The notes: generated from the sequence alone by a model not told the origin. A DNA stretch of 64,000 nucleotides from Nocardia sp. NRRL S-836 (GCF_001279525.1 NZ_LGDY01000125.1:202965-266964), one strand, 5' to 3'; numbered from the stretch's first letter, positions 37,366 through 45,951 are shown. Translations and numbers: made by a program.

Positions 37366-38142
37366 ATGACCGCCACGCTCGAGACCACTTTTCAGTCCAC
37401 TGTGGATACAGCCGTCGAACTGACCGGCGTCCGCAAGGTGTTCGGCCACGGCAGCTCGGCCGTGGTGGCGCTCGACGGCGTCGACCTCAGGGTCAAGCCG
37501 GGTGAGTTCGTGTGCCTGCTCGGTGCTTCCGGCTGCGGCAAGAGCACGCTGCTCAACATCGTCGCCGGCCTGGACGGCGCGACGTCGGGTGAGCTGCGGC
37601 TCAACACGTCGCGCCCGGCCGTGATGTTCCAGGAGCCCGCGCTCATGCCGTGGCTCACCGCGATCCGCAACGTCGAGCTGGCGCTGCGGTTCGCGGGTGT
37701 CGGCCGGTTGGCGCGCAAGCGCCGTGCGCTGGAGCTGCTGGAGCTGGTGCGGCTCGGCGACGTCGCCGACAAGCGGCCGCACGAGCTGTCCGGTGGCATG
37801 CGCCAGCGCGTGGCACTGGCCCGCGCGCTGGCCTCCACCACCGTCTCCGCGGACGGCGCGCCCGCCCTGCTGCTGATGGACGAGCCGTTCGCGGCGCTGG
37901 ACGCCATCACGCGTGACGTGCTGCAGAGCGAGCTGCTGCGCGTGTGGGAGACCACGAACACCGCGATCATCTTCGTCACGCACGACGTCCGCGAGGCGGT
38001 GCGGCTCGGCCAGCGGGTCGTGCTGCTGTCCTCACGTCCCGGTCGCGTGGTGCGCGAGTGGGACGTGACCGACTCGCGCGACGAGGCCCTCGACGAGATC
38101 AACACGCATCTGCGAGAGGTCATCAGTGGCCACGCCTCCTGA
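37366..38142 (+). CDS. ABC transporter ATP-binding protein (SsuB/TauB type)
   Basis: 258 residues with Walker A LGASGCGKST, signature LSGGMRQRVALARAL, Walker B LLLMDEPFAALD and the switch histidine VTHDVREAV. It powers the importer encoded with the lipoprotein and permease. GAGGGG precedes the ATG. The permease gene overlaps its 3' end by 17 bases. Confidence 0.94.
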   Translation: MTATLETTFQSTVDTAVELTGVRKVFGHGSSAVVALDGVDLRVKPGEFVCLLGASGCGKSTLLNIVAGLDGATSGELRLNTSRPAVMFQEPALMPWLTAIRNVELALRFAGVGRLARKRRALELLELVRLGDVADKRPHELSGGMRQRVALARALASTTVSADGAPALLLMDEPFAALDAITRDVLQSELLRVWETTNTAIIFVTHDVREAVRLGQRVVLLSSRPGRVVREWDVTDSRDEALDEINTHLREVISGHAS

Positions 38143-38998
38143 CACGCTCGACAAGGTCGGCGCCGGTCTCGACGCGCTGGACGTGCCCGTCGAGGCCTAC
38201 CGGCCGCCGTTGTGGCGCCGGTTCCTGAAGACGGGCGTGCCGCCGATCATCGCGTTCGCGCTGCTGCTCGGCGTGTGGCAGGCGCTGTGGGCCTCGGCGG
38301 TCCTGCCGGAGTTCCAGCTGCCCGCGCCGGTGGACGTGTGGGACGAGCTGGTGCGTTCGGTCGGCTCGGGCGAGGCGTTCGGCATCCTGTGGACCTCGTT
38401 GCACCGCGCGGTGCTCGGGTTCGTCGCGGCGGTGCTGATCGCGACGCCGCTGGGGTTGCTGGTCGCCAAGGTCAGGGTGGTGCGCGCGGCGATCGGGTCG
38501 TTGCTGACCGGTCTGCAGTCGCTGCCCTCGGTGGCCTGGGTGCCCGCGGCGATCCTGTGGTTCGGCGTGACGCCGTCGACGATCTACTTCGTCGTGCTCA
38601 TGGGCTCGGTGCCGTCGATCGCGAACGGCCTGGTGGCGGGCATCGACCAGATCCCGCCACTGCTGCCCCGGGTCGGACGTGCCCTGGGCGCGGGCCGGCT
38701 GGCGTCGGCGCGGCACATCCTGCTGCCCGCGGCACTGCCCGGCTACCTGGCGGGCCTCAAGCAGGGCTGGGCGTTCTCGTGGCGGTCGCTGATGGCCGCG
38801 GAGATCATCGCGACCTCGCCGCAGCTCGGCACCGGCCTGGGTCAGTACCTGCACAACGGCTCGTCGCTCAACGACATCGACATGGTGATCGCGGCGATCT
38901 TCCTGATCCTGCTGGTGGGCATCGGGATCGAGCTGCTGCTGTTCCGCCCGCTGGAGCGCGCGGTGCTGCGGGCACGCGGCCTGACCGGGGCGCTGTGA
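38126..38998 (+). CDS. ABC transporter permease (SsuC/TauC type)
   Basis: 290 residues with about six membrane spans. The EAA-loop region is LPAALPGYLAGLKQGWAFSWRSLMAAEI, typical of nitrate/sulfonate/taurine permeases. It starts GTG inside the ATPase gene and ends in an overlap with the chelatase gene, showing one polycistronic unit. Confidence 0.92.
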   Translation: MATPPDTLDKVGAGLDALDVPVEAYRPPLWRRFLKTGVPPIIAFALLLGVWQALWASAVLPEFQLPAPVDVWDELVRSVGSGEAFGILWTSLHRAVLGFVAAVLIATPLGLLVAKVRVVRAAIGSLLTGLQSLPSVAWVPAAILWFGVTPSTIYFVVLMGSVPSIANGLVAGIDQIPPLLPRVGRALGAGRLASARHILLPAALPGYLAGLKQGWAFSWRSLMAAEIIATSPQLGTGLGQYLHNGSSLNDIDMVIAAIFLILLVGIGIELLLFRPLERAVLRARGLTGAL

Positions 38999-39696
38999 CC
39001 GCGCTCGTCGCCGTCGCGCACGGCAGCCGTGACCCCCGCTCGGCCGCGTCGATCCACGCGCTGCTGGACGTCGTGCGGTGGTTGCGGCCGGAGCTGGACG
39101 TGCGCGGGGCGTTCCTGGACCTGTGCGCGCCACGGCTGAACGACGTCCTGCGCGGCCCCTCGGTCGTGGTGCCGCTGTTGCTGGGCAAGGCCTTCCACGC
39201 ACGGGTGGACGTGCCGGCCGCGGTGGCCGAGTCCCGCGTGCCCGCCGTCGTGGCGGACGTGCTCGGCCCGGACCCGCGCCTGGAGTCCGCGGCACTGCGG
39301 CGGCTGTCCGAGGCCGGCGTGTCGTTCGACGACCGCTCCCTGGGCGTGGTCCTGGCCGGCGCCGGCTCGTCACACGCACCGGCCAACGAGGCCGTGGCCC
39401 GCGTCGCCCGGCGCTGGGCCCGCGAGTCGGGCTGGGCGGGGGTGGAGGCGGCGTTCGCATCGATGGCCACCCCGACCGTGCCGGAAGCCGTGGCCCGGTT
39501 GAAGGCCCGCGGCGCCGAACGGATCGCCGTCGCGTCGTGGTTCCTCGCGCCGGGGCGGTTGCCGGACAAGGTCGCCTCGCTGGCCGGGGATGCCGTGGTG
39601 GCAGGGCCGTTGGGTGACGACGTGGAGGTCGCGCAGCTGGTGCTGGACCGGTACGACGAGGCGCTGGCCCGGCAGACGGTGGCGCGCTCGGCCTGA
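38995..39696 (+). CDS. sirohydrochlorin chelatase (CbiX/SirB family)
   Basis: 233 residues starting with VAVAHGSRDPRSAASI, the N-terminal histidine motif of CbiX/SirB chelatases; a second repeat-like half follows (LGVVLAGAGSSHAPANEAVARVA). It inserts iron into sirohydrochlorin to make the siroheme needed by SirA, which explains its place at the end of the operon. The GTG start overlaps the permease stop. Confidence 0.88.
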   Translation: MTALVAVAHGSRDPRSAASIHALLDVVRWLRPELDVRGAFLDLCAPRLNDVLRGPSVVVPLLLGKAFHARVDVPAAVAESRVPAVVADVLGPDPRLESAALRRLSEAGVSFDDRSLGVVLAGAGSSHAPANEAVARVARRWARESGWAGVEAAFASMATPTVPEAVARLKARGAERIAVASWFLAPGRLPDKVASLAGDAVVAGPLGDDVEVAQLVLDRYDEALARQTVARSA

Positions 39697-39715
39697 GCCG
39701 CGCCACCGGGTGGGC

Positions 39716-40198
39716 TCACCCGGCTGGTTGCGGCAGGCCCGGCAGCGGGCCGAGGTCGAACGGCCGGGTCACGGTCCGGCGCGAGATCCGCCACTCGCCG
39801 TCGTGCCGCCGGTACCGGTCGAGGTAGGTCCCGCCCCCGGTGATCCAGCCGTCGCCGGTCCGCACGTGGACGATGACGTCGCTGCGGCCGGTCGCGGTGC
39901 CTTCCGACGTGATGCCTTCCGGCGCGGTGCCGAGGTCCACGACGTGGTTGACGGTGCCGTGCTGCATCACCGGGAACGCTTGCCACTGGCGTTGCACGGC
40001 CGCGCAGATGGCGTCGATCCCGCTGTGCTCGTGGTCGAGGCCGCCGGTGTCCCACACGGCGTCCGGCGTCCACACGGCACGCCACAGGTCCAGGTCGCGG
40101 TGGTCCGCCGCGACGCAGTACCGGTACGCGAGCCGGTGCAACGCCAGCTCGGCCTCGACCCGTTCCAGCCTGGCGCTGAGATCACGCATGTCGCTCAT
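39716..40198 (-). CDS. NTF2/SnoaL-like protein
   Basis: 160 residues with the cone-shaped NTF2-like fold pattern: LALHRLAYRYCVAADHRDLDLWRAVWTPDAVWD, then HGTVNHVVDL and DRYRRHDGEWRISRRTV. Many such proteins are bile-acid dehydratase- or polyketide cyclase-like, but no catalytic set is certain. I chose ATG 40198; the frame is open upstream without family sequence. GACAGT lies about seven bases before it, so it may be leaderless. Confidence 0.75.
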   Translation of the reverse strand: MSDMRDLSARLERVEAELALHRLAYRYCVAADHRDLDLWRAVWTPDAVWDTGGLDHEHSGIDAICAAVQRQWQAFPVMQHGTVNHVVDLGTAPEGITSEGTATGRSDVIVHVRTGDGWITGGGTYLDRYRRHDGEWRISRRTVTRPFDLGPLPGLPQPAG

Positions 40199-40301
40199 GC
40201 CCGCCACTGTCGCGGCTTTCGTGTTGCGGGACGTGACACTTCCGGCCGCCGCCACGAGATCGAACCCACAGCGCCGTTCGGGCGATGTGCACCCCGAACC
40301 G

Positions 40302-40330
40302 TTGACGTGAAACCTACTCATGAGTAGTCA
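40302..40330 (+). promoter_or_regulatory. sigma-70-like promoter with an embedded 14-bp palindrome
   Basis: TTGACG (40302-40307), 17 bases, then TAGTCA (40325-40330) make a good promoter for the secreted protein gene. The perfect palindrome CTACTCATGAGTAG (40314-40327) fills the spacer and overlaps the -10 box, as expected for a repressor operator. Confidence 0.6.
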
Positions 40331-40384
40331 AGTGATTGCCCCGCGTGCTGGAAATGCCCCTCGACCACTCAACGGGGAGAGGCC

Positions 40385-40996
40385 ATGAAGCTAGCCGGAA
40401 TCGCTTCGCTGCTACTGGTACCGATGCTGATGTTCGCCACCGACGCGTCAGCAGCTCCGCAGACCATCACCTTCAAGCTCCGGGCCAGTGCCGTCGGGCA
40501 GACGGCGGACTTCACGCTCGACCAGGGGCTCGACGCCTCGGCGCCGTCGGCGGTCGCACCGAACGGCACGCTCACGGTCACCATCGACCCGGCGCTCAAC
40601 AAGGTTCCGTCCGAGGCGGCCGGGCGGCAGGTGCGGGAGATCAGGGGGCTCGCGCTCCGGCTGCCGGTGCCGGCCAACTCGGCGTTCCGGTCCGCGAAGC
40701 TGTCCGGTGGCTCCGGGCTGGGTGGCACTCCGTCGATCGCCTTGCAGGGCAACGATGTCGTGCTCAGCGTGCCCGGCCCGATCAAGGGCGGCGCCGACTT
40801 CGAGCTGCCGGTCGTCACGATCACCCTGCAGGCCGGCGGTTCCGGCACCGTCACCACGAGGCTGGGCGGCACGAGCTACGACGCGCCCGGACTGACGTTC
40901 ACCGCCGTCATCTCGGTCATCGGGTTCCCGGTCAACGCCCCCGCGAAGGGCTACCCGGACCCCAGCCCCGTCCTCACGAGCACCACGATCGGCTGA
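40385..40996 (+). CDS. secreted protein of unknown function
   Basis: 203 residues. A signal peptide (MKLAGIASLLLVPMLMFATD, cleavage after ASA near residue 23) precedes a beta-rich, Ser/Thr/Gly-rich domain (ITFKLRASAVGQTADFTLDQ) of a kind seen in secreted actinobacterial proteins. I do not recognise an enzyme. GGGGAGAGG lies just before the ATG. Transcription appears controlled by the palindromic promoter upstream. Confidence 0.8.
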   Translation: MKLAGIASLLLVPMLMFATDASAAPQTITFKLRASAVGQTADFTLDQGLDASAPSAVAPNGTLTVTIDPALNKVPSEAAGRQVREIRGLALRLPVPANSAFRSAKLSGGSGLGGTPSIALQGNDVVLSVPGPIKGGADFELPVVTITLQAGGSGTVTTRLGGTSYDAPGLTFTAVISVIGFPVNAPAKGYPDPSPVLTSTTIG

Positions 40997-41048
40997 CCCT
41001 CGGCGATGCCCACCCCCTGCCGGGCATCAGAGGTGAGCCGCGGTCGTC

Positions 41049-41078
41049 GTGCGCAGGTCTCCGGCGAGACCTGCGCAC
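41049..41078. terminator. hairpin terminator
   Basis: Perfect 13-base arms (41049-41061 and 41066-41078) with loop CGGC, 53 bases after the secreted-protein gene. No U-run. The rest of 40997-41222 shows only short frames without family sequence. Confidence 0.7.
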
Positions 41079-41209
41079 CGACGCGGTTCGCCCGTGCCGG
41101 GCGGCACGCAGTCGGCTCCCCGAACGCTGCGGGCGTGTTCGTCCTGCTCGTGGCCGTGCTCCCGGTCCGCGAAGCCGTCCGCCGGCGTCGTCGTCGACGG
41201 ACCGGCGGC

Positions 41210-41215
41210 TAAGGT
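41210..41215 (+). promoter_or_regulatory. -10 element of a leaderless promoter
   Basis: TAAGGT lies seven bases before the ATG at 41223, with no ribosome binding site. Confidence 0.55.
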
Positions 41216-41222
41216 CAGCGCC

Positions 41223-41999
41223 ATGGCAGACGAGCTGGTCCACTACGAGGTGCGGCGTGGCATCGCGACGATCACGCTGGACTCCCCCCACAACCGCAAC
41301 GCCCTGTCCGCGCAGCTGCGCCGGGAGCTCCGCGAGCACCTGACGGCGGCCGCCGACGACGACGGGGTGCGTGTGGTCGTGCTGACCCACACGGGCACCG
41401 TGTTCTGCTCCGGCATGGACCTCAAGGAGGCCGCCGGTGCGAGCGCCGGCGACCAGGGCGTCAACGAGTTCCCCGCGATCCTCGAACAGCTCTGGACCAG
41501 CCCGAAGCCGGTCGTCGCCGCACTGAAGGGTCCGGCCCGCGCCGGTGGCGTCGGCATCGTCGCGGCCTGCGACATCGCGGTCGCGGCACGTGAGGCGACG
41601 TTCGCGTTCAGCGAGGTCCGCATCGGCGTCGTGCCCGCGGTGATCTCGGTGACCGTGCTGCCCCGCCTGCTCCCGCGCGCCGCGCACGAGCTGTTCCTCA
41701 CCGGCGAGACCTTCGACGCGCAGCGCGCCGTGGAGATCGGCCTGCTCAACTCGGCGGTGCCCGTCGACGGCGTCGACGCCGAGGTCCGCCGCTACACCGA
41801 CATGCTCGCCCTCGGCGCACCGAACGCGCTCGCGGCGACCAAGCGGATGCTCCAGCAGGAACGCTCCACGGACCTCGGCGAGGTGTTCGCGGACATGCTC
41901 AAGCTCTCCGCGCGGCACTTCGGCGGCCCCGAGGGCCAGGAGGGCATCACGGCGTTCAAGGAGAAGCGCAAGCCGTCCTGGGTGCCCGCCGAGGACTGA
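41223..41999 (+). CDS. enoyl-CoA hydratase/isomerase family protein
   Basis: 258 residues of the crotonase fold. ITLDSPHNRNALSAQL opens the domain; FCSGMDLKEA and ALKGPARAGGVGIVAACDIAVA hold the oxyanion-hole segments. The usual first glutamate of hydratases is not obvious in the second segment, so the exact reaction (hydration, isomerisation or thioester cleavage) is open. A single-gene leaderless unit. Confidence 0.88.
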   Translation: MADELVHYEVRRGIATITLDSPHNRNALSAQLRRELREHLTAAADDDGVRVVVLTHTGTVFCSGMDLKEAAGASAGDQGVNEFPAILEQLWTSPKPVVAALKGPARAGGVGIVAACDIAVAAREATFAFSEVRIGVVPAVISVTVLPRLLPRAAHELFLTGETFDAQRAVEIGLLNSAVPVDGVDAEVRRYTDMLALGAPNALAATKRMLQQERSTDLGEVFADMLKLSARHFGGPEGQEGITAFKEKRKPSWVPAED

Positions 42000-42006
42000 G
42001 CCGGCG

Positions 42007-42423
42007 TCAGAACCAGCCGGTGCACTCGATCACGCCCCGTGACGAGCCGCACGCACGCATGACGCGCCCGTCGTTCTTGAACGCCTCGGTGTACTTGGCC
42101 GAGCCCGAGTCGATCCGCGTGTACCCGAGGAAACCCTCGTGCGACTGGGACGAGGGTTCCCTGCGGTCGGTCCAGATCTCCTCGCCGGGCGTGCCGGACG
42201 AGATGCGTCCCCACGCGCAGTGCGACCGGTTCGACGCGCGCAGCTCGACCACGCGGCCGGTCTGCGTGGTCACGGGGTTGTCGCCGTCGCTCGTGTCGAA
42301 CGGCGTGAACGCCTCCTCCTGCGAGCAACCGGGGTCGCCGGCGAACGAGACGGCCGGGCAGAAGACGGCCGCAGCCGTGACGACCATGAGCGCATAGCCC
42401 ATGCGGCGGAATTGCGTTTCCAT
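42007..42423 (-). CDS. secreted DUF2690-like protein
   Basis: 138 residues. A signal peptide (about 1-28, ending SFA) precedes a short domain with four cysteines and the pattern VVELRASNRSHCAWGRI...FLGYTRIDSG, which resembles DUF2690 proteins of actinomycetes. The function is unknown. The starting ATG at 42423 has no strong ribosome binding site. It converges on the crotonase gene. Confidence 0.75.
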   Translation of the reverse strand: METQFRRMGYALMVVTAAAVFCPAVSFAGDPGCSQEEAFTPFDTSDGDNPVTTQTGRVVELRASNRSHCAWGRISSGTPGEEIWTDRREPSSQSHEGFLGYTRIDSGSAKYTEAFKNDGRVMRACGSSRGVIECTGWF

Positions 42424-42466
42424 AGGCCCGCACTGTCCACTCCGGACAGCGAATGCGCAGCCCGTG

Positions 42467-42730
42467 TCACCGTTCTGTGCGAATCACCCGCAGCGTCCGG
42501 TCACCTGATCCGGCGTTCCGCCTGGCGGCGTCGCGCAGCACGTCCGCCACCGACGGGTCCAGGTCGGCGGGCACGACCAGCACGTACTTCCCCGCCGGCA
42601 ACCAGGAGAGGTCGGTCAGGCTGTCGTAGAGGGCGTCGAGGTTCTGCCCGAACCAGGAAGGGAACGACAACGCCTCGGCGATGGCACGGATCGCCGCTTT
42701 CTTCTCCGAAACGAGAATGTGCCGTTTCAC
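42467..42730 (-). CDS. barstar-family ribonuclease inhibitor
   Basis: 87 residues with the barstar pattern: ALSFPSWFGQNLDALYDSLTDLSWLP, where the Asn-Asp/acidic helix normally plugs the barnase active site, and a C-terminal VLRDAARR helix. It overlaps the upstream barnase-like gene by four bases, so toxin and inhibitor are co-translated. It should protect the cell from its partner. Confidence 0.9.
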   Translation of the reverse strand: MKRHILVSEKKAAIRAIAEALSFPSWFGQNLDALYDSLTDLSWLPAGKYVLVVPADLDPSVADVLRDAARRNAGSGDRTLRVIRTER

Positions 42731-43185
42731 TTCTTCACGTCCACGACGACGAACGTGGCGTAGTGGTCGCCGGTGTAGAAGACCTCACGCGCGCTGCCGG
42801 TCACGAGCCGCCGCGCGCCGCGGTCGGGACTGCCCGGCGTCGGCACGGTGTACTCCTTGTAGTACCCGGACTTCTGCTGCGGGAGCCGCTTTTCGCGGTT
42901 CTCGAACGTCACGCCGTCGTTCTTCGGGTACGGCATCGGGCTCTCGGAGCCGATCAGCTTGTACGTCTTCGCGGCCTCGGGCGGCAGCGCCGACAGCGGC
43001 TTGACCTCCAGGCCCGACTTCGCGCCCGGCACCTCCGCGGGCGTGCTGACCGCACTGCTCGCGGTGCTGGTGGCGGGGCTGCTCTGCGGTTGCGGCTCCG
43101 AGGCGCCGTCGCGCACGAACCAGCCGACCAGGACCAGCAGGACCAGGCCGACGAGTGCGACGGTGAGGCGGCGGCCGGGGCTCAC
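42727..43185 (-). CDS. membrane-anchored barnase-like ribonuclease
   Basis: 152 residues. A membrane span lies near the N terminus (LTVALVGLVLLVLVGWFV, about 7-24), then a Ser/Pro/Thr linker, then a barnase/RNase Sa-type domain. The catalytic set is present: the Glu in YYKEYTV, Arg in RGARRLV and the general-acid His in TGDHYATF. GTG start at 43185 overlaps the upstream stop. The anchoring segment could also be an uncleaved signal, placing the RNase outside. It is paired with the barstar gene. Confidence 0.88.
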   Translation of the reverse strand: MSPGRRLTVALVGLVLLVLVGWFVRDGASEPQPQSSPATSTASSAVSTPAEVPGAKSGLEVKPLSALPPEAAKTYKLIGSESPMPYPKNDGVTFENREKRLPQQKSGYYKEYTVPTPGSPDRGARRLVTGSAREVFYTGDHYATFVVVDVKK

Positions 43186-43391
43186 ACCGGCACCTTCTCG
43201 GGCTCCGGGTCGGACTCGGGTGCCGGCGACGCCGGGTTCTTCGCCCCCAGGTCCGCGACCCGGTCGACCAGCCGCGCCACGCCCAGGCACAGCGGCAGCA
43301 CCACGACCATCACGATGGGGAACTGCACCGCGACGGGCAGCTGCACGAGCCACAGCTCGACCCCGTCCCACCACTGCCAAAGCCAGTCCAC
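43182..43391 (-). CDS. small membrane protein, first gene of the barnase operon
   Basis: 69 residues with one hydrophobic span (VAVQFPIVMVVVLPLCLGVA) and an acidic, Pro-rich tail. It starts GTG 43391, seven bases after TAGGCT, so it looks leaderless; a longer version from 43463 is less likely. It is translationally coupled to the barnase-like gene. I do not recognise it; a role in anchoring or exporting the RNase is a guess from context. Confidence 0.65.
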   Translation of the reverse strand: MDWLWQWWDGVELWLVQLPVAVQFPIVMVVVLPLCLGVARLVDRVADLGAKNPASPAPESDPEPEKVPV

Positions 43392-43448
43392 GCACCCGAG
43401 CCTAGTCCCGTGACCCGCGTCACGACGTCCGGCCGGTGCGCGGCTGGG

Positions 43449-43454
43449 TATGTT
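43449..43454 (+). promoter_or_regulatory. -10 element of a leaderless promoter
   Basis: TATGTT lies seven bases before the ATG at 43462. It is divergent from the barnase operon promoter, about 50 bases away. Confidence 0.5.
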
Positions 43455-43461
43455 GCGGACC

Positions 43462-44430
43462 ATGTTCGCCGTTTACGCAGCAGAACCCAGTCCCGAGAAC
43501 CCGCTGGCCTCGCTCCGCGTCGGCGAGCGCCCCGACCCCGAGGTGCCCGCCGGGTGGGTGCGGGTCGCGGTCAAGGCAGCGAGCCTCAACATGCACGACC
43601 TGTGGACGTTGCGCGGGGTCGGCATCAAGCCCGACCAGTTCCCGATGATCCTGGGCTGCGACGGCGCGGGCGTCCTCGACGACGGCACCGAGGTGGTGCT
43701 GCACTCCGTCATCGGCGACCCGGACTGGTCGGGTGAGGAGACGCTCGACCCGAAGCGCACCCTGCTCACCGAGAAGCACCAGGGCACGTTCGCCGACTAC
43801 GTGGTGGTCCCGGCCCGCAACGCGCTGCCCAAGCCGGCCGGGCTGTCGTTCGCCGAGGCCGCGTGCATGGGCACGGCGTGGCTGACCGCGTACCGGATGC
43901 TGTTCGTGAAGTCCGGCCTGCGCCCCGGCCAGACGATGCTCGTGCAGGGCGCGTCGGGCGGTGTGTCGACGGCCCTGATCCAGCTCGGCCGTGCCGCCGG
44001 GTTCCGCGTGTGGGTCACCGGCCGCACCGAGGAGAAGCGCGCGCTGGCCACCTCGCTCGGTGCCCACGACACGTTCTCCTCGGGCGCCCGCCTGCCGGAA
44101 CGGGTCGACGCGGTGTTCGAGACCGTCGGCAAGGCCACCTGGTCGCACTCGATGAAGGCGCTCAAGCCCGGCGGCATCGTCGTGATCTCCGGCGCCACGT
44201 CCGGCGACGCGAGCGCCGCCGAGCTGCAGCGGCTGTTCTTCCTGCAGCTGCGCGTGGTCGGCTCGACCATGGGCACGCGCGAGGAGCTCGGCGACCTGAT
44301 CCGGTTCTGCGCCCTGAACGACCTCAGGCCGCAGATCGGCTCCGAGCTGCGGTTCGAGGACGCCGAGCAGGGCCTGAGGGCGATGCTGGACGGCGAGACC
44401 GCGGGAAAGATCGTGTTCACCCGCCCGTAA
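43462..44430 (+). CDS. zinc-free MDR-family quinone oxidoreductase-like protein
   Basis: 322 residues of the medium-chain dehydrogenase/reductase family. SLNMHDLWTLRGVGI and MILGCDGAGVLDDGTEV form the catalytic domain; MLVQGASGGVSTALIQLGRAAGFRVWVTGRTEEKR is the NADP-binding Rossmann region. Zinc-ligand cysteines are absent. ATG 43462 is preferred to an in-frame start at 43450 because of the -10 box. The substrate is unknown. Confidence 0.88.
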   Translation: MFAVYAAEPSPENPLASLRVGERPDPEVPAGWVRVAVKAASLNMHDLWTLRGVGIKPDQFPMILGCDGAGVLDDGTEVVLHSVIGDPDWSGEETLDPKRTLLTEKHQGTFADYVVVPARNALPKPAGLSFAEAACMGTAWLTAYRMLFVKSGLRPGQTMLVQGASGGVSTALIQLGRAAGFRVWVTGRTEEKRALATSLGAHDTFSSGARLPERVDAVFETVGKATWSHSMKALKPGGIVVISGATSGDASAAELQRLFFLQLRVVGSTMGTREELGDLIRFCALNDLRPQIGSELRFEDAEQGLRAMLDGETAGKIVFTRP

Positions 44431-44455
44431 ACAGCACATCAAGCCAAAAATCGGT

Positions 44456-44529
44456 CCCTTGATTGGTGGGTTCGGACAAACCGCGTGACAGTGGGCACGC
44501 ATAGGTTCGCCCGGACCCACCACCAAGGG
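44456..44529. promoter_or_regulatory. long imperfect inverted repeat flanking a promoter
   Basis: CCCTTGATTGGTGGGTTCGG (44456-44475) and CCGGACCCACCACCAAGGG (44511-44529) are inverted copies with two or three differences, separated by 35 bases. The spacer contains TAGGTT (44502-44507), a likely -10 box for the permease gene, and the right arm covers its ribosome binding site. It could be an operator pair or a leader structure. Confidence 0.65.
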
Positions 44530-44538
44530 AGCTGAGGC

Positions 44539-45951
44539 ATGACAACGCGGGGCGTCTTCCGGCGCAAGCCCATCGACCAGATCGCGGAGGACCGGGGCGA
44601 CGGGCTCACCAGAACACTGGGCCTGTGGCAGCTCACGGCGATCGGCATCGGCGGCATCATCGGCGCCGGCATCTTCTCGCTCGCGGGCGCCGTCGCGAAC
44701 AAGACAGCGGGACCGGCCGTGCTGGTGTCGTTCCTGGTCGCCGGTGTCGCGAGCGCGGCGGCGGCGTTCTCCTACGCGGAGTTCGCGGGTCTGATCCCCA
44801 AGGCCGGCAGCGCCTACACCTACGGCTACGCGGTGCTCGGCGAGATCGTCGGCTGGTTCATCGGCTGGGACCTGCTGCTGGAGTACACCGCGATCGTGGC
44901 GGTGGTCGCGATCGGCATCTCCGGCTACTTCACCGAGCTGCTGTCGTTGCTGCACGTCCAGCTGCCGCAGTGGATGCTGGGCGCGCCCGGCACCGAGGCC
45001 GAAGGTGTCGCCGCGGGCACGTACAAGGTGAACCTGTTCGCGGTGCTGCTGTGCCTGCTGATCGCGTTCGTGCTGAACCAGGGCATGAAGAACGCCGCAC
45101 GGTTCGAGACGACGCTGGTGTACCTGAAGATCGCCGTGGTGGCACTGGTGATCATCGTCGGCGCCTTCCACATCAACACCGACAACTACAACCCGTTCTT
45201 CCCGTTCGGCATCTCCGGCGCCCTCACGGGTGCGGCCACGGTGTTCTTCGCGGTGTTCGGCTACGACGCGATGTCCACGGCCGCGGAGGAGTCGAAGGAC
45301 TCGCAGCGGCACATGCCCAGGGCGATCATCTACTCCCTGGCGGTGTCGATGGTGCTGTACGTGCTGGCCTGCCTCGTGCTGACCGGCATGGTCAACTACC
45401 GCGACGTCGACGCGGAGTCCGCGTTCGCCACCGCGTTCGCCGACGTCGGCCTGCCCGCGCTGGGCATCGTCATCTCCGTCGGCGCGATCCTCGGCATCAC
45501 GACGGTGCTCTTCACGTTCCTCCTCGGCGCCGCCCGCGTCGGCTACTCCATGAGCCGCGACGGCCTGCTGCCGCAGTGGTTCGCGAAGACGCACCCGGTG
45601 AAGCACGTGCCGTCGCGCATCACCTGGGTGCTGGGCACCGCCTCCGCGGTCATCGCCGGGTTCCTGCCGATCGCGGAGGCCGCCGAGCTCACCAACATCG
45701 GCATCCTGCTGGCGTTCGTCGTCGTCTGCGTCGCCGTGATCGTGCTGCGCTACAAGCAGCCCGACCTGCCGCGCACGTTCAGGACGCCGGGCATGCCGGT
45801 CGTCCCGGTGATCGGCGTGATCTTCTCGATCTGGCTGATCACGTTCCTCACGCCGGAGACCTGGCTGCGGTTCGTCATCTGGTTCGTGATCGGCCTGGTC
45901 ATCTACTTCACCTACTCGAAGCGCCACTCCCTCATGGAGTCCAAGAGCTGA
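44539..45951 (+). CDS. APC-family amino acid permease (cationic amino acid transporter type)
   Basis: 470 residues with twelve or more spans. LTAIGIGGIIGAGIFSLAG is the substrate-binding TM1 motif of APC transporters; FSYAEFAGLIPKAGSAYTYGYAVLGE and FFAVFGYDAMSTAAEESKD (TM6 region) match the CAT/YfnA subgroup. It probably imports amino acids by proton symport. GGGAG lies eight bases before the ATG. Its 3' end overlaps the convergent DUF885 gene by 20 bases. Confidence 0.93.
   Translation: MTTRGVFRRKPIDQIAEDRGDGLTRTLGLWQLTAIGIGGIIGAGIFSLAGAVANKTAGPAVLVSFLVAGVASAAAAFSYAEFAGLIPKAGSAYTYGYAVLGEIVGWFIGWDLLLEYTAIVAVVAIGISGYFTELLSLLHVQLPQWMLGAPGTEAEGVAAGTYKVNLFAVLLCLLIAFVLNQGMKNAARFETTLVYLKIAVVALVIIVGAFHINTDNYNPFFPFGISGALTGAATVFFAVFGYDAMSTAAEESKDSQRHMPRAIIYSLAVSMVLYVLACLVLTGMVNYRDVDAESAFATAFADVGLPALGIVISVGAILGITTVLFTFLLGAARVGYSMSRDGLLPQWFAKTHPVKHVPSRITWVLGTASAVIAGFLPIAEAAELTNIGILLAFVVVCVAVIVLRYKQPDLPRTFRTPGMPVVPVIGVIFSIWLITFLTPETWLRFVIWFVIGLVIYFTYSKRHSLMESKS

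Noticed and set aside
41006..41212. Small frame between the secreted protein and the crotonase gene
   Set aside because: It runs through a perfect 13-bp terminator hairpin and the next gene's promoter and has no recognisable protein features.
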